Below, one piece after another: positions 18,677-26,460 of a stretch of 64,000 nt of DNA. The DNA is from Latilactobacillus fragifolii. Its GTDB lineage: Bacteria; Bacillota; Bacilli; Lactobacillales; Lactobacillaceae. How positions within the stretch are numbered: the stretch's first letter is position 1; each line of letters begins with the position of its first letter. The stretch spans positions 434,001 through 498,000 of the forward strand of contig NZ_CAJOCF010000001.1 of NCBI RefSeq assembly GCF_905332535.1, in the 5' to 3' direction. The notes beneath the pieces are model-generated. The model searched no databases, was not told the DNA's origin, and was given only the letters and a program-made list of their open reading frames with translations. The position numbers were made by a program, and so were the translations under genes.

Positions 18677-18693
18677 CATAATCTCTCAAACAA

Positions 18694-19290
18694 CTATGAC
18701 CAAAGTTCTTTGGTTAAAATCGGTCCAGTATCAGTTTTTAGCAGAATTTTTTTATCTGGAGTTCGTAAATATTCTTTTAGCGCAAATCCTCCCTTGGGGG
18801 TTATTACTTGTGTATCAAATTGCTCAAAGAACAAACGATTTTTAATAATAACTGCTAGTGGTATTTCCGTTGGCGCATTAGCATAAAGTAATAAATCAAA
18901 ATCACTTGTTGGCTTAATGGCTTGAATCCCAGATGTTAGTTCAAATCCCAAACTGCCACCAACCCCCCATTTGAACCCAGCTAGTATTTTTTGAGCCGCA
19001 TGGTATTGTTCATAGACAGGAAATTGAGCAATCTCAGCTGCTCGAAAAGATTCCCGCGCAGTAATCTCCCAAGGATGGACAATCGCTTGTATCGCGGTTA
19101 TTGGAATTTCTAAAGCAAACCGCTGATGACGAGCAACACCGCGTAAGCCAATCGGCACTAAATCTGGTTGGCTAGGTAATGCCCGTCGAATAACACCAAA
19201 AACTTGTTTTGACAGTGCTAATTGCTGCACTAATTCTCGTTGTTGGATAGCTGCTTGATTGAAACGCACAATATCATGGGCCAATCTCAT
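18694..19290 (-). CDS. mdcG: phosphoribosyl-dephospho-CoA transferase (malonate decarboxylase holo-ACP synthase) MdcG
   Basis: Nucleotidyltransferase that attaches the phosphoribosyl-dephospho-CoA group to MdcC. It has 198 residues. The N-terminal part has the motif VPIGLRGVARHQR. The catalytic block GVGGSLGFELTSG followed by SDFDLLL carries the paired Asp residues that bind metal, and TPKGGFALKEY and LLKTDTGP follow. Its ATG overlaps the mdcDE stop (ATGA), with no strong site of its own, so translation is probably coupled. Confidence 0.9.
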   Translation of the reverse strand: MRLAHDIVRFNQAAIQQRELVQQLALSKQVFGVIRRALPSQPDLVPIGLRGVARHQRFALEIPITAIQAIVHPWEITARESFRAAEIAQFPVYEQYHAAQKILAGFKWGVGGSLGFELTSGIQAIKPTSDFDLLLYANAPTEIPLAVIIKNRLFFEQFDTQVITPKGGFALKEYLRTPDKKILLKTDTGPILTKELWS

Positions 19291-20975
19291 TGTTCAGCAT
19301 GCCATTCTTCGTTCATTTTAGCCTGCACTTTATTCGTTTCAACGCGCCCCATTTTAACGGCAATTTCATTAGTATAGCGGGTCGTCAACATTGTATCGTT
19401 TGTCCGGCGAACGTCTTCAATTGCGTCATTAACTGCAGCGATAACAGCCTGAACATTGGCAATAGTTGTCGATTGATCCGTTATTTTTTCTAAGAAACGG
19501 TAGAGGGCCCCTAATTGATTGTAGTTACGAATATCATAAGCAATTGAAGGCACTTGTTGGGCAGCTGCTTCAATTTCAGCAATTGACCGTTTTGTAATGC
19601 GACTGGCACTTTCTTTAGACATAGCCTGAACTGAAATTGCAGAACTATTTAAAGCGACTAAGCGGCTTGATTGTAGACCATGGGCTAAAAACGCCCCCGA
19701 AATTGCCTTTCCAACAATCACACCGATAATTGGATGTCCAGCTTGTCTCAGCTTAGCGTAGGCAGCAGCACTATTGGCAAGTGCAACATGAATTCCAATC
19801 AATTCTTCGTTATAGCCGTAAGCTTGACTAGGGACATCAATAACGGCCACAATTGGCCGCTTAACGGCTTTATTTTGATCTGCTTCATAGATATGATTTA
19901 AAATCTGGGCCATGCGAAAGCCTTCCACCAATCCGACTTCACCCTCTCGAACACGATACATTGGATTATTAGGATCTGGCACAACCGCAGTCACTACCAC
20001 CTCTTCATTAAACCGCTTTGAATCTCCATAATAAACAGTCCTTACTGTTGAATGTGGCTTCTTTAACCCCGTTAATGCTTGAAACCAATCATAACCAACA
20101 CTGGTTGTCGCCGGAGATGCTTGTTCTGTGATTACTGGTAAGTCCACCGCTTGCGCTTGATGCTCAATGCGTGCTTGATTATAGGTTTCAATTGCCATTG
20201 GTTTTGAAAGATCAAGCGAATTTAATAGGGATAAGTAAAAGTCGGCGTTTTCACTACGGTGACTATCCTTGCGCGCACGGATTGCCGACAAGACTGCTGC
20301 CTTAATGCTTTCAACACTATCAGTCACCAATTCATCGATAATTTGCGCTTGAACTCGTTGACGCGCACCAATTGTATTCCAAATTAAGTCTTTATCACTT
20401 GAATCAAATTCACGAACACCGGCCTCTTGCTCAATTACTTCCGGGCCATTCAGACCAACGCGTGCTTTTTTGGTTGTAATTAAATAACTCATTAAAGCTG
20501 AAGTGATGGCCATCCCCCCAAACGCACCGACACGACCGGGGACGACCCCAATGACGGGGACATATTTTTTGAGTGCCACAATCAAGTTACCGATTTCAGA
20601 GATGGAAAGCAGACCATAGTTCGCTTCTTGTAAACGTACCCCTCCTGTATCCAATATAATAATGGGGAAAATTTCATGACCATTTTGATTTTCTTCTAAA
20701 GCATGACTTAGCGCAGCAATAATCTTTGCACCAGAGACCTCACCAATGCCACCGCCTTGAAAGCTACCTTCCATCGCAATCACAACCACTTTTTTATGGC
20801 CAATGGTCCCTAATGACACGACAACCCCATCATCACTTTCTGGGACAATACCTTGAGCAACTAGGTTCGGCGCTATCATCTGATCAAATGGCCCAACTAA
20901 TTCGCGACCATTTTCTGCATCTAATAAAGCATTAACCCGTTCGCGCGCATTTAATTCTACAAAACTATTCTTCAT
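19287..20975 (-). CDS. malonate decarboxylase beta and gamma subunits in one polypeptide (MdcD-MdcE fusion)
   Basis: 562 residues covering both decarboxylase subunits that split malonyl-ACP into acetyl-ACP and CO2. Residues about 1-255 match MdcD: VVVIAMEGSFQGGGIGE, DTGGVRLQEANYGL and GRVGAFGGMAITS, a crotonase-like carboxyltransferase core. Residues about 300-562 match MdcE: VPDPNNPMYRVREGEVGL, VIDVPSQAYGYNEELIG and GKAISGAFLAHGLQ. A linker of roughly 40 residues joins them. In Klebsiella and Pseudomonas these are separate proteins. The reading frame is continuous with no sign of error. The start overlaps mdcC by 11 bases, with GGAGG upstream. Confidence 0.92.
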   Translation of the reverse strand: MKNSFVELNARERVNALLDAENGRELVGPFDQMIAPNLVAQGIVPESDDGVVVSLGTIGHKKVVVIAMEGSFQGGGIGEVSGAKIIAALSHALEENQNGHEIFPIIILDTGGVRLQEANYGLLSISEIGNLIVALKKYVPVIGVVPGRVGAFGGMAITSALMSYLITTKKARVGLNGPEVIEQEAGVREFDSSDKDLIWNTIGARQRVQAQIIDELVTDSVESIKAAVLSAIRARKDSHRSENADFYLSLLNSLDLSKPMAIETYNQARIEHQAQAVDLPVITEQASPATTSVGYDWFQALTGLKKPHSTVRTVYYGDSKRFNEEVVVTAVVPDPNNPMYRVREGEVGLVEGFRMAQILNHIYEADQNKAVKRPIVAVIDVPSQAYGYNEELIGIHVALANSAAAYAKLRQAGHPIIGVIVGKAISGAFLAHGLQSSRLVALNSSAISVQAMSKESASRITKRSIAEIEAAAQQVPSIAYDIRNYNQLGALYRFLEKITDQSTTIANVQAVIAAVNDAIEDVRRTNDTMLTTRYTNEIAVKMGRVETNKVQAKMNEEWHAEQ

Positions 20976-21264
20976 TACCTAGTTCCTCCATTGCTTGGGT
21001 TAATCGCAGGTAAACAACCCCAGGCGTTGCCCCGAAGTCATTAATCACAATATCAGCCAAAATCGGATAACGATCGAAAAAGCGTGTTAAGACATTGCCC
21101 CATACTTCACCAAAACCGTCACTACCAGTACGAACTGTAACAGTTGATTCTGATTTATCAGTTGGAAACATTAAGATTTCTAAATCGCCTGACCCGACTA
21201 CGCCAACGTGGACTCTTTGGCTAATTGGTTGACTTGTTTGATATTGATAAGCTAATTGTTCCAT
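20965..21264 (-). CDS. mdcC: malonate decarboxylase acyl carrier protein (delta subunit) MdcC
   Basis: 99-residue carrier that holds the malonyl/acetyl group on a phosphoribosyl-dephospho-CoA arm. The attachment site is Ser25 in VGVVGSGDLEI, the same position as in the characterised Klebsiella protein. The following blocks GFGEVWGNVLTRF and DIVINDFGATPGVVYLRL are family features. The CitD carrier of citrate lyase is a close relative; the context decides for malonate. AAGGGGCG precedes ATG. Confidence 0.93.
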   Translation of the reverse strand: MEQLAYQYQTSQPISQRVHVGVVGSGDLEILMFPTDKSESTVTVRTGSDGFGEVWGNVLTRFFDRYPILADIVINDFGATPGVVYLRLTQAMEELGNEE

Positions 21265-21279
21265 AAAAATCGCCCCTTC

Positions 21280-22926
21280 TTATGACCAAGTTCTAAATTT
21301 CATCGGTGGTTCGTATAAACCATCTGACCACTCAACTAAATCATCGATTGTCTGCGCTGCTAATAGTGAGCGTTTAGCGTCACTCCGCTTAATCCCTAAA
21401 TCTTCGGGCAACTTAACAATCCCTGCGTGCCGTAACTGATCTAATGATTCTTTAGTACTTGTCATCCCTAAAGGTGTGACACCACCAATCGCAGCAATCG
21501 CAGCTTGGCGTTGCGCTTTGCTAGTTGCCTTGTAAAGATAAGCAATGCCTTCTTCCGTAACAATATGCGTTGTGTCTTCGCTATAAATCATGACCGGCGC
21601 ATTAGCAAGCCCCGCTTGTTTTTGAACCGCTAAAGCATCCAAATTTTCGACAAAAATTGGTTTTTTATTAGCACCATAGGTTTCAACCATTTGTACCACT
21701 AGTTTTCGGCCTTTACCCAATGCGTTAGCTTGATCACGTAATGATTGCCAAGCTGGCGTTGCGTGCCGCCGCCCACCAGGATTATGTCCCATATTAGGAG
21801 CACCGCCAAACCCGGATAGTCGACCGCGTGTTACAGTTGAGGAATTACCATCATAATCTAATTGAAGTGTTGAACCGATAAACATATCAACAGCATATTG
21901 GCCAGCAATTTGCCCCAAAACCCGATTACTGCGCATTGTCCCATCTTGACCTACGAAGAAAATATCAGGACGGGCAGCAATGTATTTTTCCATGCCAACT
22001 TCGCCGCCAAAGCTGTGAATACTTTCAACCCACCCCGATTCAATCGCCGGAATAATTGTTGGATGTGGATTCAAAACCCAATTTCTAGCAATCTTGCCCT
22101 TAAGGCCTAATGAGGCCCCATACGTTGGTAAGAGTAATTCAATCGCTGCGGTATTAAAACCAATCCCATGGTTTAATGATTGAACACCATGTTCCGCATA
22201 AATTCCCTTAATTGCCATCATCGCCATTAGGATTTGTAGTTCTGTAATATTTTGTGGATCTCGCGTAAAAAGGGCTTCTAATTCATAAGGTTTATCAGCA
22301 GGAACCACAACATCGACCCAACCTGCGGGGATATCAATCCGTGGTAATTCATCAACGACTTCATTAACCTGAACGATAACAATTCCATCTTTAAAAGCCG
22401 CTGCTTCAACGATTGTTGGTGTCTCTTCGGTATTAAAACCGGTATACAAGTTCCCAGCTTTATCCGCTTTATCGGCGGCAACTAAAACGACATTGGGGAT
22501 TAAATCGATAAATAAACGGCCATATAGTTCAAGGTAAGTATGAATATCACCTAATTTCATTTTGCCATCTTCAATCATTTGTGAAACACGGACGCTCTGG
22601 GCGCCAGCATACGAAAAATCAATTTTTGAGGCAATTTTACGCTCAAAAATATCTAAATGTTCTGGACGCGAAATACTCGACATAATCATGTGCAAGTTAT
22701 TCACTTTTTTAGGATTAACCTGATTTAAACTTTGTGATAAAAAGCTTGCTTGCTTTTGGTTGTCTCCTTCCAAAACAACTTTATCACCAGGGGCAATGAG
22801 TGCCTCTAGTACGGTAATAATTTGCTTTGTTTCAACATATTTGCCAGTCATTAGCTTACTAATCTTGGCTAATCGTTGTGCTTTTTGAACCCGTTTTGTG
22901 TCCCAATTCCGTTGTGGTTTTTCCAT
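21280..22926 (-). CDS. mdcA: malonate decarboxylase alpha subunit (acetyl-S-ACP:malonate ACP transferase) MdcA
   Basis: Swaps acetate for malonate on the carrier protein, so malonate is activated without free CoA. It has 548 residues from the ATG at 22926; a TTG one codon earlier is possible. MEKPQRNWDTKR at the start, LYTGFNTEETPT, AEHGVQSLNHGIGFNTAAIELLLPTYG and GRLSGFGGAPNMGHNPGGRRHATPAW are recognisable MdcA blocks. Six bases separate it from the mdcH stop, and GGAGA lies within the mdcH 3' end. Confidence 0.94.
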   Translation of the reverse strand: MEKPQRNWDTKRVQKAQRLAKISKLMTGKYVETKQIITVLEALIAPGDKVVLEGDNQKQASFLSQSLNQVNPKKVNNLHMIMSSISRPEHLDIFERKIASKIDFSYAGAQSVRVSQMIEDGKMKLGDIHTYLELYGRLFIDLIPNVVLVAADKADKAGNLYTGFNTEETPTIVEAAAFKDGIVIVQVNEVVDELPRIDIPAGWVDVVVPADKPYELEALFTRDPQNITELQILMAMMAIKGIYAEHGVQSLNHGIGFNTAAIELLLPTYGASLGLKGKIARNWVLNPHPTIIPAIESGWVESIHSFGGEVGMEKYIAARPDIFFVGQDGTMRSNRVLGQIAGQYAVDMFIGSTLQLDYDGNSSTVTRGRLSGFGGAPNMGHNPGGRRHATPAWQSLRDQANALGKGRKLVVQMVETYGANKKPIFVENLDALAVQKQAGLANAPVMIYSEDTTHIVTEEGIAYLYKATSKAQRQAAIAAIGGVTPLGMTSTKESLDQLRHAGIVKLPEDLGIKRSDAKRSLLAAQTIDDLVEWSDGLYEPPMKFRTWS

Positions 22927-22932
22927 CAATGT

Positions 22933-23841
22933 TCATCTCCATTTTTGATATAGAAACGTTGCGTCATCAACTCCATGTTGGTCAATATTAATTGTGCGAA
23001 TAGACCGTTCACCAAACTTGACATGTATCAATTTCGTCAGTGTGTTACCAGGTGGAAATTCAAGTGTCAGCGTCATTCCCCACTCTTTAGCAACGTCCAT
23101 CATCTGATTCCATTGAACCGGTTGCGCAACATTTTCTAGTAAATCTTGCCGAATTGCTTCAGTATCTTGTGTCATTCGCCCATCCGTATTTTTTAAATAC
23201 GGACAAATTGTTGGGTAAAACGTTATTTGATTAATAACAGGCGTCAATGCTGCGACCGTCGCTTGCATTAAACGGCAATGTGATGGTACCGGTACTTTTA
23301 ATAACTTAGCCGTACGGGCTTGCCGCAATTTTGCCGCGGCCAATGTTTTCTGAAGTCCCGTCATCTCACCCGATATTGTGTGTTGCAACGGGCTATTCTC
23401 ATTTGATAGGTATACTGGGTGCATCTCATCAAAAGTAGCTTGAACAACTTGCGCCACTTCCGTTCGGGTTAACCCAACAATGACCCCCATTGCATAGCCA
23501 GTTGGATAAGCGGCCTTCATCAAAGTGGCACGTTGATAAACAATTCTGATCGCATCGTCAAATGTGATTGCTTTACAAGCAACTGCAGCACAAAAAGCGC
23601 CTAGTGAATGGCCTGCCACTAAATCCGGGCTAATTTCATTTCTTTGAATCGCAGCCAAAACAGATAAGCCTTTAACCAATAATGCTAGTTGGATAAAAAC
23701 CGGGTCCTTGTAATTTTCGGGTAAATCTTCAAGTTGATAGCCAGTTATTTTTTTAACTCGTTCGATATATTGCACCGGAACCGCCCGTAGCATTCCGACT
23801 TTTTGACTACCTTGTCCTGGGAATAAAAATGCTGTCCGCAT
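22933..23841 (-). CDS. mdcH: malonyl-CoA:ACP transacylase of the malonate decarboxylase system, MdcH
   Basis: Loads the first malonyl group from malonyl-CoA onto the carrier to start the cycle. It has 302 residues from the ATG at 23841, which has AAAGGTGG upstream; the seven-codon longer frame has no better site. It is a FabD-like acyltransferase with FPGQGSQ at 7-13, the catalytic GHSLGAF (Ser79) and a conserved His in VPSHCRLM. Position at the head of the mdc operon separates it from the fatty-acid FabD. It is first in the operon, so its promoter controls the whole cluster. Confidence 0.9.
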   Translation of the reverse strand: MRTAFLFPGQGSQKVGMLRAVPVQYIERVKKITGYQLEDLPENYKDPVFIQLALLVKGLSVLAAIQRNEISPDLVAGHSLGAFCAAVACKAITFDDAIRIVYQRATLMKAAYPTGYAMGVIVGLTRTEVAQVVQATFDEMHPVYLSNENSPLQHTISGEMTGLQKTLAAAKLRQARTAKLLKVPVPSHCRLMQATVAALTPVINQITFYPTICPYLKNTDGRMTQDTEAIRQDLLENVAQPVQWNQMMDVAKEWGMTLTLEFPPGNTLTKLIHVKFGERSIRTINIDQHGVDDATFLYQKWR

Positions 23842-23896
23842 TGACTTTCCACCTTTCGTCACGACCGATTACTCTTTAATCTTAAGCGCGTTCTGT

Positions 23897-23947
23897 TATA
23901 ATGAAAAATACTTAAAATAGATTGATTCATAACTAAAAGGTATCAAT
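23897..23947. promoter_or_regulatory. mdcH-mdcR divergent promoter region
   Basis: The plus strand has TATAAT (23897-23902) for mdcR and the minus strand has TATAAC over the same TTATAA core for the mdc operon, so the two -10 boxes coincide. Neither has a good -35, which fits activator dependence. An inverted repeat ATTGAT-N15-ATCAAT (23921-23947) containing a T-N11-A element lies upstream of the operon promoter and inside the mdcR leader, a normal place for a LysR-type site. Confidence 0.5.
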
Positions 23948-23961
23948 TAAGGTGGTCAACA

Positions 23962-24822
23962 ATGAACTTAACTTACTTACAATACTTCAAAAAAGTCTTT
24001 GAAACCCGCAATATAACCCAGGCCGCTAGCGCCCTATATATTTCGCAACCGGCCCTCAGTCGCGCCATTAAACAGTTAGAATCCGAATTAGGTGTCACGC
24101 TTTTTTATCACACAGGGCGCAATATTGAAGCGACCCAATATGCCCACACCTTCTATCCCTATGTTACTAAAACCTTAGCCACCCTTGACGATGGATTTCG
24201 TGCGGTTAACGCCTTAAACAAGGAAACCATTACTTCAATCACTCTGTGCTTAGAAGTCGCATCAGTTTCAGCGCCAAACTTAATGCGCATATTTTCAGAA
24301 AAACATCCTGATATGGAATTAACGATTATCCAACATCAGCTTCCCGAAAATATTAATGCGTCTGTTTTATTTATCACTTCTGATTCAAAACCTGATTTAA
24401 TTAATATTCCGATTATTAGCGAACCCATTTTAGTTGCCGTCCCTAAATCACACCCATTAGCCCAAAAAGCGCGTTTGCAAGTAACGGATATTCAACAGAC
24501 ACCAATTATTATGTTGAGTTCTAACAATGCCTTTCGCCACACAGTTGATATGGCCCTTGAAGCTAATCATATTCATCCTAAAATTAGCTCAACAACCGAT
24601 GATCCTGCAACACTTCGTTCAATTATCAATCAAGGCTTAGGCATCACCTTTTTCCCCAAAATCTCTTGGTCCTATCAAGCTAATGACACCTTTGTCTTAA
24701 AAGAGATTGCTGGTGTTTCAATTGAACGAACTATTTATCTTTCTTCAACGTTGCAAGAAGAACACCCACTCATCCAAACAATTGCGACCACTCTTCGTGA
24801 GTGGTTCATCTGCCCTAAGTAA
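23962..24822 (+). CDS. mdcR: LysR-family regulator of the malonate cluster
   Basis: 286 residues with the LysR N-terminal winged HTH (LTYLQYFKKVFETRNITQAASALYISQPALSRAIKQLE, residues about 3-41, cited as a span) and a C-terminal effector domain. It is transcribed divergently from mdcH with 120 bases between starts. By analogy with MdcR/MdcY regulators it probably senses malonate and activates the operon. GGTGG precedes the ATG. It is one of very few plus-strand genes in the window. Confidence 0.88.
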   Translation: MNLTYLQYFKKVFETRNITQAASALYISQPALSRAIKQLESELGVTLFYHTGRNIEATQYAHTFYPYVTKTLATLDDGFRAVNALNKETITSITLCLEVASVSAPNLMRIFSEKHPDMELTIIQHQLPENINASVLFITSDSKPDLINIPIISEPILVAVPKSHPLAQKARLQVTDIQQTPIIMLSSNNAFRHTVDMALEANHIHPKISSTTDDPATLRSIINQGLGITFFPKISWSYQANDTFVLKEIAGVSIERTIYLSSTLQEEHPLIQTIATTLREWFICPK

Positions 24823-24872
24823 AGAAGGAACGTTTACTATCAAATTAATGATAGCAAACGTTCCTTCTTTAC
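24819..24872. terminator. long bidirectional hairpin between mdcR and folA
   Basis: 24-base arms (24819-24842 and 24849-24872) with a single A-C mismatch and the loop AATTAA; the core is GAAGGAACGTTT. It starts at the mdcR stop codon and ends three bases before the folA stop, so it can serve both convergent genes. U-tracts are short (CTTCTTT). Confidence 0.8.
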
Positions 24873-24875
24873 AGC

Positions 24876-25376
24876 TTATTTAGTTATTCTTTGATAAATT
24901 TCAAATGTATGCGCATAGCGATTACGGTCGTCCATCACACCAGGTGTTTGACTGATTAATTCGAACTGATCCATCGCCAATTTTGGCATGTAAATGTTGC
25001 CTTCAAACGTTTCAGCAATTTTTGTAACGTACAGATAATCGACATCATCAGCAAACATTGCAAAAATGTCGGCGCCACCAATGATAAAAATCTTTTTCAT
25101 CGGATTGGCCTGTTCATATTCAAGCAATTCTGCTCGATTGTGCATCACAAGTACGCCATCTGCCACAGCTAAATCCGCTTGCCGTGTCATCACGATGTTT
25201 TGCCGACGCGGTAAGGGGCGAACAGGTAAACTATCGTATGTTTTACGCCCCATTACGACCACTTCATGAATGGTCTCGTGCTTAAAATTGGCCAGATCGT
25301 TTGGTAGGGACCATGGTAAATGACCATTTTGACCGATTAACCCATTTTGATCTTCAGCCCATAAAAATGCTAACAT
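24876..25376 (-). CDS. folA: dihydrofolate reductase
   Basis: Regenerates tetrahydrofolate with NADPH after thymidylate synthesis. It has 166 residues from the ATG at 25376 (MLAFLWAEDQNGLIG); a GTG two codons upstream is possible. Family blocks are complete: GLIGQNGHLPWSLPNDLANFK with the catalytic acidic residue, VVMGRKTYDSLP, and IIGGADIFAMF. It starts 15 bases after thyA stops and is co-transcribed with it. GAGGAG precedes it. Confidence 0.94.
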   Translation of the reverse strand: MLAFLWAEDQNGLIGQNGHLPWSLPNDLANFKHETIHEVVVMGRKTYDSLPVRPLPRRQNIVMTRQADLAVADGVLVMHNRAELLEYEQANPMKKIFIIGGADIFAMFADDVDYLYVTKIAETFEGNIYMPKLAMDQFELISQTPGVMDDRNRYAHTFEIYQRITK

Positions 25377-25391
25377 TGCCACTCCTCCTCA

Positions 25392-26342
25392 TTAAACCGC
25401 GACAGGTGCTTTAATTGCGGGTTCTGCTTCATAATTTTCAAGTTTAATATCGGCGATATCAAAGTCAAAGATGCTTGTTTTATCTGGATTTAACCATAGT
25501 TGGGGGGCCGTATGAATTGGGCGTTCAAGCTGCGTCTTCACTTGTTCAACGTGATTACTATAAATATGGGCATCCCCCAAAGTATGGATAAATTCGCCCA
25601 CTTCAAGACCAGTTTCATGCGCAATCAAATGGGTCAATAATGCGTAACTAGCAATATTAAATGGCACGCCAAGGAAAACATCCCCGCTGCGTTGATACAA
25701 TTGGCACGATAACCGTCCGTCATTAACGTAGAACTGGAACATCGTGTGACAAGGTGGCAATGCCATATTGGGCACATCTTCTGGATTCCAAGCTGACACA
25801 ATTAGCCGTCGTGAATCAGGGTTCGTTTTAATTTGCTCAATCACATTTTTAATCTGATCAATTGTCTCTCCAGAACGTGTTTGCCAAGCACGCCATTGTT
25901 TACCATAAATATCGCCTAGTTCACCATATTGTTTGGCAAAGCCCGCATCGTTTAAAATACGGTCGTTAAACTGTTGCATCTGGTCGCGATAAATGGCATT
26001 AAAAGCCGCATCATTTTGGGCACGATGTCCAAAATCAGTCATATCAGGGCCAGTATAATCAGCACTCTGGATGTAGCGTTCAAACGCCCATTCATCCCAA
26101 ATATGATTATTGTGTTGTAGTAAGTAGCGGATGTTGGAATCGCCTTTTAAAAACCACAACAACTCGCTTTTAATTAGACCAAATGGCACTTTTTTGGTGG
26201 TTAATAAAGGGAACCCTTCATTTAAATCAAACCGCATTTGATACCCAAATAAACTATAAGTACCTGTATTGGTGCGATCTTCTTTATAATGACCTGTTTC
26301 TAAAATGGTACGTGCTAAATCCAAGTAGTTTTGCTCAGACAT
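25392..26342 (-). CDS. thyA: thymidylate synthase
   Basis: Converts dUMP to dTMP using methylenetetrahydrofolate. It has 316 residues, the length of the well-known Lactobacillus casei enzyme including its insert in the small domain (residues about 90-140). The active-site cysteine is in [12 protein letters not shown], and [12 protein letters not shown] and [16 protein letters not shown] are present. The ATG at 26342 is preceded by AGAAAGGA; the longer frame upstream has no site. A strong hairpin lies about 50 bases upstream. Confidence 0.96.
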   Translation of the reverse strand: MSEQNYLDLARTILETGHYKEDRTNTGTYSLFGYQMRFDLNEGFPLLTTKKVPFGLIKSELLWFLKGDSNIRYLLQHNNHIWDEWAFERYIQSADYTGPDMTDFGHRAQNDAAFNAIYRDQMQQFNDRILNDAGFAKQYGELGDIYGKQWRAWQTRSGETIDQIKNVIEQIKTNPDSRRLIVSAWNPEDVPNMALPPCHTMFQFYVNDGRLSCQLYQRSGDVFLGVPFNIASYALLTHLIAHETGLEVGEFIHTLGDAHIYSNHVEQVKTQLERPIHTAPQLWLNPDKTSIFDFDIADIKLENYEAEPAIKAPVAV

Positions 26343-26389
26343 GGTGTAAATTCCTTTCTTAACGTGCTTTTCAAACCATGTTCCGACGT

Positions 26390-26427
26390 TTAGCCAAATG
26401 AGCCACACAAGCGGCTCATTTGGCTAA
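26390..26427 (-). other. perfect 15-bp hairpin between the ABC-F gene and thyA
   Basis: TTAGCCAAATGAGCC / GGCTCATTTGGCTAA with an 8-base loop. No U-tract follows on either strand, so it is not a canonical terminator. It may act as an mRNA 3'-end protector for the upstream gene or as a leader element for thyA. Confidence 0.6.
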
Positions 26428-26460
26428 TCCTCAGAACATCCCCAGTTTGAACGCCCTCAT

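Noticed and set aside
17747-21264. Citrate lyase genes (citG, citX, citD)
   Set aside because: MdcB/MdcG/MdcC are homologous to these, but there is no citE/citF, and the mdcA, mdcDE and mdcH genes are unmistakable.
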